A stretch of 64,000 bases of DNA from Tilletia caries (taxonomy: Eukaryota > Basidiomycota > Exobasidiomycetes > Tilletiales > Tilletiaceae). Location of the stretch: NCBI GenBank assembly GCA_032718865.1, contig JALUTQ010000046.1, positions 744,001 through 808,000 of the forward strand, written 5' to 3'. The position numbers and the translations under genes are program-made. Shown here one piece after another: positions 59,109 to 64,000 of the stretch (position 1 is the first letter of the stretch; each line of letters begins with the position of its first letter). The notes below the pieces were generated by a model. It was given only the letters and a program-made list of their open reading frames with translations, was not told the origin of the DNA and did not search any database.

Positions 59109-62100
59109 ATGTTTACAGGTTCGACCTCAGACAGGCAACAGCCGGGGAAACCGCGCCAATCATCCACGCCTCTTTCCAGCATGGCAGATGCGTACGCTGC
59201 TGGCCGGCGCTCAGCAACTCTGCCCCGCTACATCTCCGAGCTCGCCGCTCGCGACAACGACGCTCGCTTACGCTCGCACTCTAGCGGGCCCGGAATGGTT
59301 ATTGCCGACGGGCTGTCGGAAACCGTAAAATCTCGCTCGGCGGCCAAGACGATCGCCTCACGCAGTCCGTTGGGCCTCGAGGTCCACGAGCTCATGTCGG
59401 ACGATCTGACGGGCGATCCAAGGTCCCTGTCCAAGTTTAGCTCCTTCAAGGCGTCAAGTCGGGTCATCGGTTCTAAGCTGAAGAACCTATTGTGAGTTCA
59501 CCGATCCGTTCATTGGAACATCAAGAACAAAGCTGATCAATCAAACTTGCCTGACTTCCAGCGTTTCGAAGGGAAAGCTTGGCTCTCTCAAAGGCGACGA
59601 TGCTGACAGCCACCGTGATTCGTTGGACTACAACATGACCAACTCCAGCGGAAATTCGAGCAGCATAAGGAACTCGAGCTTCAGCCGCAGCACGCTCGCT
59701 CGCTGGAACGGAAGTCAGAGTGGCTCAACGCGGCCTCATTCGCCTTTGCGACAGCTTTTCGATGCCCTTGACCCCAATTCTCAGGCTCCGGCGACTTTGC
59801 ATCCCAGGCCTAGCCTCTCCTCCCTTGGTGCCAATAGCTCGTTGGCAGTGCCTACTTCGACTTTGAACGAGCCGTCATCGACACAGCATCAGCAACGCAG
59901 CTTGGGACGTAAAGGTGGCGTGAAGAGTCTTCGTGCACTTGCTAGTTTCGGTCGGCTCAAGGACGTTAGTCGACCCAAGTTGGAAGCTTCACCGCCCAAG
60001 CTAGCGGTTAAACGTACATTCGAGGATGTTGCTCCTTTGGCCCCTGCTGTTGCGTTCCCCACCGAGCCAAATTACGTCCGACAGCATCAAATCTCCCAGC
60101 TTCCCTCGCCTTCCTCAAGCCGTCAAAGACGAGGTCGAACAGGCTCAGATGCCCGGTCATCTCGTCGCCGGGTGCCTTCAAACGCATCGTCTCAAGGTCG
60201 TAGACGAGTCCCGTCACGGGCACCTGCGGCGAGGCTGCCCACCATCGTGGATGTGAAGACCTTTCGAATGTCGGAGCGGGACAGCTGGATCCACATTGAT
60301 GACGATGCTCCTCCTGAAACGAACGGGCAAGGCCGGTCAATCGTAGTTCCTCCCCAGGACCAGGCGCAACAAGAAGGACCGGCCGTGTTGCGGAGAATGC
60401 CAACGTTTTCCTTCACCTCCCCTATTCCAACGCCGATGGATAAGGGGAATGTACAGAATCTTCCTCAGCTACCATCCTCATCGCAATCGCCGGCTAGAAC
60501 GTTCCGGTTCTCAGCCACACCTTCCTCCGTGCTAATTCATCCGAGCACTGGTCCAGGCCCAACGCTTCCCTCCTTCAAGATTTCCACGGCTTCCGAAATT
60601 TTCTGTGCAGCACAAACCATTGGCTCTCAACAACAAGAGGAGAACGCCGGAAGAATGATGAGCAGGTCGAGCTCTAACCTTCAACAGGGGTTGACGTTGC
60701 GTCAGAACGAAAGCTTGCACCATCAGTCTTCTCGAGACTCGCTTCCGTGCCCTCCGAGGGCCAAGCGTCTCCGAGCGATGACGGCTTCGTCACGCAACTC
60801 ATCATCCACAGGCATCTCGACCCCGGCTGGCGAACGTTCGCCGAATGTAACCGGGACGGATCACACCATGACCAGCGTCCGAACCGTTGGTAGCTCGATT
60901 CTTTACTACGGTGCTGATCTGACTCCGTCCCGAGCTCGACCTCCTTCGATGATGTGTGACACGGCTGCACAGGAGGAAGCAACAGAGGTACTTCGTCAGA
61001 AGTTTGGAATGATGGCAGTATGGCCACCACAATCTGGCGGAGTGGGGGATTCCGACCAGAGCGACGCTGCTGAGCAGAAGCAGAGCTCACGACTGGCGAA
61101 TCCTGCCCCTCATCAACCTCTTCCACCTTTGCCCGGAGCCCAGACTTCGGGAGCGCATGGGTCGAAGACGCACAATCCAGAGCAATTCCGCCGGACTGCT
61201 CACAAAGAAGACTGCAAAGATCAAGACCAAGAGGACATGGAAGAGATCGGTGACAACACCCTGACCGACACGCCCGGCCCGGAAGCGCTCTCGCGTGGAG
61301 TCTGCGGAGTATCCCGAATGCAGTCCCGACTGTTTAGTTCACGGGACTCAGTCGCATCCATCTTGAGCTATGAGAGCACCGACGCCGGCTCCACGGACGA
61401 GGATATTCAGAGCCTGATCGACGGAATCTCAGCTGACTGCCACGAGACTACCGACGCGGCGGTGGTGCAATGTGCTCGAGACGTTGCTAACAACGAGGGT
61501 ATGGCTCAACGGACCCGCCTTAATGCTTCAAGCACCTCCGAGGCCTCTTCTGCCTACTCCGATTTCCAGCTGTCGACTGCGCTCACCATCAGCAACTTGC
61601 CGAGGGCTAAGGCAAGCTCACACGCTAGTGGATCCAAGGCAGATGCTCAGAGAGGTCAAGAACGCGATCGATCCGGCCACAGTGCCAACCGCGTCCCAAC
61701 CAGTTCCCAGCAGGCCAACGAAGCTGATCGGACGTTTGGCCGAGCTGATTCGAGGATTCCCATCGCACAAAGGCGCGGGGAGAACGAGGCAGGATCGCTG
61801 CGAGAAGCTCTCACGCTCCGCTTTCCACTTCCCAAGCCGTATCCTCAAAACCCAAATGCTGCTGAAGGCTCATCGCGGCCGGTGATGAATAATGCGATGG
61901 GCAGTGCGAACTACAGCCACCCTCCTACCAGCTTTCAGCGTCATATCCACGGCTCTTCGACCGTGCAAGCTCGAGGCCGAAACGACCAAGATATGACTCA
62001 ATCTGGGCTGGCTGACGATGGCAACAATGGGCAGATGTTGAAGCGTATCTCGAACAGCGGTCAATCGCACCATTCCCACCTGTCGCTCGTACTGGCTCAT

Positions 62101-62181
62101 CTCGAGGAGAGTCCCTGTCCGCCTCCAAGACGTCGAAGGGCTCCTCTCATCCTCGGTCCTTCAACTCAAGTCAACTTCTAA
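59109..62181 (+). CDS. Large Ser/Arg-rich protein of unknown function
   Basis: Exons 59109..59491 and 59562..62181 give exactly 1000 aa. No domain is recognised. The best-looking ordered piece is residues 90-150 (LEVHELMSDDLTG, FSSFKASSRVIGSKLKNLLV, SKGKLGSLKGDD). Later Ser/Arg segments such as SSSRQRRGRTGS and SRRRVPSNASSQGRRRVPSR look like phosphorylation-rich linkers; DSLPCPPRAKRLRAM and the C-terminal CPPPRRRRAPLIL resemble basic or SH3-ligand-like tails. It is probably intrinsically disordered, and could be a cell-cycle or polarity substrate, but that is only composition-based. The start is the first in-frame ATG after a stop-free GTG-led stretch. Confidence 0.65.
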
Positions 62182-62643
62182 CCGACCTGGATCGCTTCTT
62201 GCCCTCGAGTCGGTCCCCGGCCTCCAAAAGACACGCACACACACACACACGAAACTGCGTTCTGTCAAAATGTCTCGCGTCCCCATCAAATAGCTTTTTC
62301 ACACGCCTTCTCGTTACCCCATGTATCTTTTCTCTCGATCTGACTCCTCCGTATCTGTACACGGCTGGCCTTTCTCTCCTCACAACCAAACACAATAATC
62401 TCGCTTCGTTGCAACGTTTCTCGTTCGGAGCGTCGTTGCGTTCCAGCGCTTCTGAAGCGAGCCATTTTTGTCATCGGCACTTTTGGGAAGAGATTTTCAG
62501 GAGAGAAAGTTTGGAATGTCCAAAAGTTCAAGCAGCAGCAGCAGCAAGACTGACTGACTCATCACTTGACTGCCGCCAACTGACTGACTATGAGCGCCTT
62601 CCACCATCGCATCATCTAGACAGTGACGAGCAGCAACAACAGC
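62182..62643. other. Intergenic region before the mL53-like gene
   Basis: Contains a short CA-repeat (62234-62250) and GACT/TGAC repeats (62551-62600). Nothing else was recognised. Confidence 0.45.
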
Positions 62644-63085
62644 ATGGTCAACCTTCCTCTCTCCTCGTTGCGGCACATCACCGCGCTCCGCTTCGAAGTC
62701 TGCCCAACCTCAACCCTGCCCGCCGCTCGCTCCCTGCGCCTCCTCCTCGCCTCCTTGCCATCCAAACCTCCGGCTCCCAAAGCAGGCGCCCCAGCTGTCA
62801 CTCTGCCCACGCTCGAGACGCGGTTAGTAGGGGACGAGAAGAACATGGGCCTCGTGGCCACATATTCGGACAAGCGCACGGTGCAATGGAAGATTGGCGT
62901 GGGGCTGGATCGGGCAATTGATCTGAAGACGCTGTTGGAGAAGGTGAGATCAACAGACCGATTCAGGTCTATGCCGTGTAACGGCGGCAGCTAGTGAAAG
63001 CTGACTCTCCTCCTCACTGTGTTGCATTTCTGCGCAGGTCGAGACGCCTGCCCGTGCATTGCGGTTAAAAGAGGTCGGTCTATAA
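62644..63085 (+). CDS. Mitochondrial large-subunit ribosomal protein mL53-like
   Basis: Exons 62644..62943 and 63038..63085 give 115 aa. The beginning SSLRHITALRFEVCPTSTLP followed by AARSLRLLLASLP and a strand rich in DKRTVQWKIG matches the thioredoxin-like plan of mL53 (yeast Mrpl44, about 100 aa): an N-terminal strand with basic/Pro residues, a helix, then short strands and a C-terminal helix (IDLKTLLEKVETPARALRL). Length and lack of Cys pairs fit. Identification rests on pattern only; another small thioredoxin-like mitochondrial protein is possible. Confidence 0.5.
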
Positions 63086-64000
63086 AGAGACAATCGCGGG
63101 TCAAGTTGCGCGGAGAACCTGTCCCTGTACTTTCCGCAAGGCATGGCTGAGTGCAATACAAACGACGCATTTCCAGTCATTGGACTCAACGCTCCCAGCG
63201 CTATCGCCCCGAAGTCATGTAGACGGAGCTCTTTGGAGACGGCGCATCTTCAGGATCGCGCAGGAACAATGTTCACTCGCACGACTTACAGGGGACGGCA
63301 AGCTCATTCGGAAGGGCTTTCGATTGATTGCTCGAACTGTATCAACCGCAAACATTCACAGAAAGGAGAAGGTATTCTCAAAGCAAGACAAGCAAAGTCT
63401 AGGCAGAGCACAGGCGGCACCGCAGGTATCGAGGAAGTTCGCTTCTGGGGTGAACATCCTTATGGGTCATAAGCGCGAGCATTGTTCGAGAGCCGCGTCT
63501 AGGCCGAAAGGAAAGGGAACGTCGGGTATCAGGTACGAATGTCGGCGAGAAGGAAGGTTTGCGAAGTCTGGTTTCGGGACCTGAGGCGGGGAGCCCCAAT
63601 CAGCTCAGAGAACGGGAAGAGTGAAGTAGCTCACAACGTCCCGGCATCGGGACCGGGGCGCGCGATTCGGAGTCTTTGCGTGATCAGTGCATCTCGGGGT
63701 GGTATAGGTCCTTGGCCTGGCGACATCAGGGTGTATCGAGATCGAGGCTTAGTGTTTTACCCGCGGTCGGAAGGAGACCTTGCGGCGGCACTGGGGTAAA
63801 TGCGTCCGAAGCCGTGGCATTCATGCTGGACGTGAGCCAGTCTCCGATGCTCGTGCTGTAGGCGTCTGTCGGTGATGTCCCTCCGTGCCATGGCCCTCCA
63901 CGGCAAAGGATGCGGCAGTGAAGTTGAAGCTGGAGGATGAGCCGTCCCGAGTCGTGCCCTGCCAATCTTGTGCTTCCTGAGCTTGCCTGGCTGCCTGCTG
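63086..64000. other. Unassigned right edge
   Basis: No gene can be defended. On the minus strand a frame ending at 63726 (AYSTSIGDWLTSSMNATASD, PPQGLLPTAGKTLSLDL) and another entering from the window edge (QQAARQAQEAQDWQG, SSSSFNFTAASFAVEGHG) both look protein-like but are in different phases without a usable intron between them. They may be the 3' end of a gene beyond the window, possibly with a frameshift. Confidence 0.25.

Noticed and set aside
1..64000. CRISPR arrays, prokaryotic operons, phage or plasmid functions
   Set aside because: Spliced eukaryotic genes throughout; no regularly spaced repeats with unique spacers were seen.

Overview
The window is nuclear DNA of a filamentous or yeast-like fungus, most probably a basidiomycete. 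It is GC-rich, gene-dense, and its genes carry short introns (about 60-110 nt, GTGAGT-like donors, pyrimidine-rich or CT-microsatellite tracts before many acceptors). The proteins have very long Ser/Thr/Pro/Gly/Ala-rich segments. The low-complexity style and microexons suggest Ustilaginomycotina (Exobasidiomycetes-like) or Pucciniomycotina, but I cannot settle the lineage from sequence alone. I reconstructed 21 protein genes with exon boundaries checked for reading phase.

Left part (1-27.2 kb): twelve genes strictly alternate minus/plus, so they form six consecutive head-to-head pairs. They are an NTF2-like protein (partial) with DOT1; MGR2 with a glutaminyl cyclase; TMA7 with a mitochondrial MDL1-type ABC transporter; an RPA34-like RNA polymerase I subunit with a membrane SDR; a degenerate RNase H-fold protein with the myotubularin YMR1; and a mitochondrial TPR protein with the WD40 protein CMR1. 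Several partners are mitochondrial (MGR2, MDL1, TPR protein), and three of the shared promoters carry CACGTG E-boxes. Two adjacent small non-autonomous DNA transposons (an 8-bp-TSD hAT type and a 10-bp-TSD Mutator-like type holding a tRNA-like Pol III promoter) sit between the first two genes.

Middle part (27.2-53.4 kb): a 2.4 kb gene-poor stretch leads to a giant dual-specificity phosphatase. It is followed by an HMG-box transcription factor, a 12-exon TBC RabGAP with 11-nt and 4-nt microexons, the SAGA deubiquitinase UBP8, an MFS transporter and a two-TM PXA-domain sorting-nexin-like protein.

Right part (53.4-64 kb): a 2.5 kb AT-rich element with about 121-bp terminal inverted repeats and a perfect 8-bp target duplication lies 110 bp upstream of the PXA gene. 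Then follow an ELO fatty-acid elongase (five exons), a 1000-aa Ser-rich orphan protein, and a small mL53-like mitochondrial ribosomal protein. The last 0.9 kb is unassigned. I found no CRISPR array, rRNA or convincing intact tRNA gene, and no obviously novel multi-gene system. The most unusual items are the alternating divergent layout, the 4-nt exon, the catalytically dead-looking RNase H fold, the transposon set and the uORF overlapping the RPA34 start.
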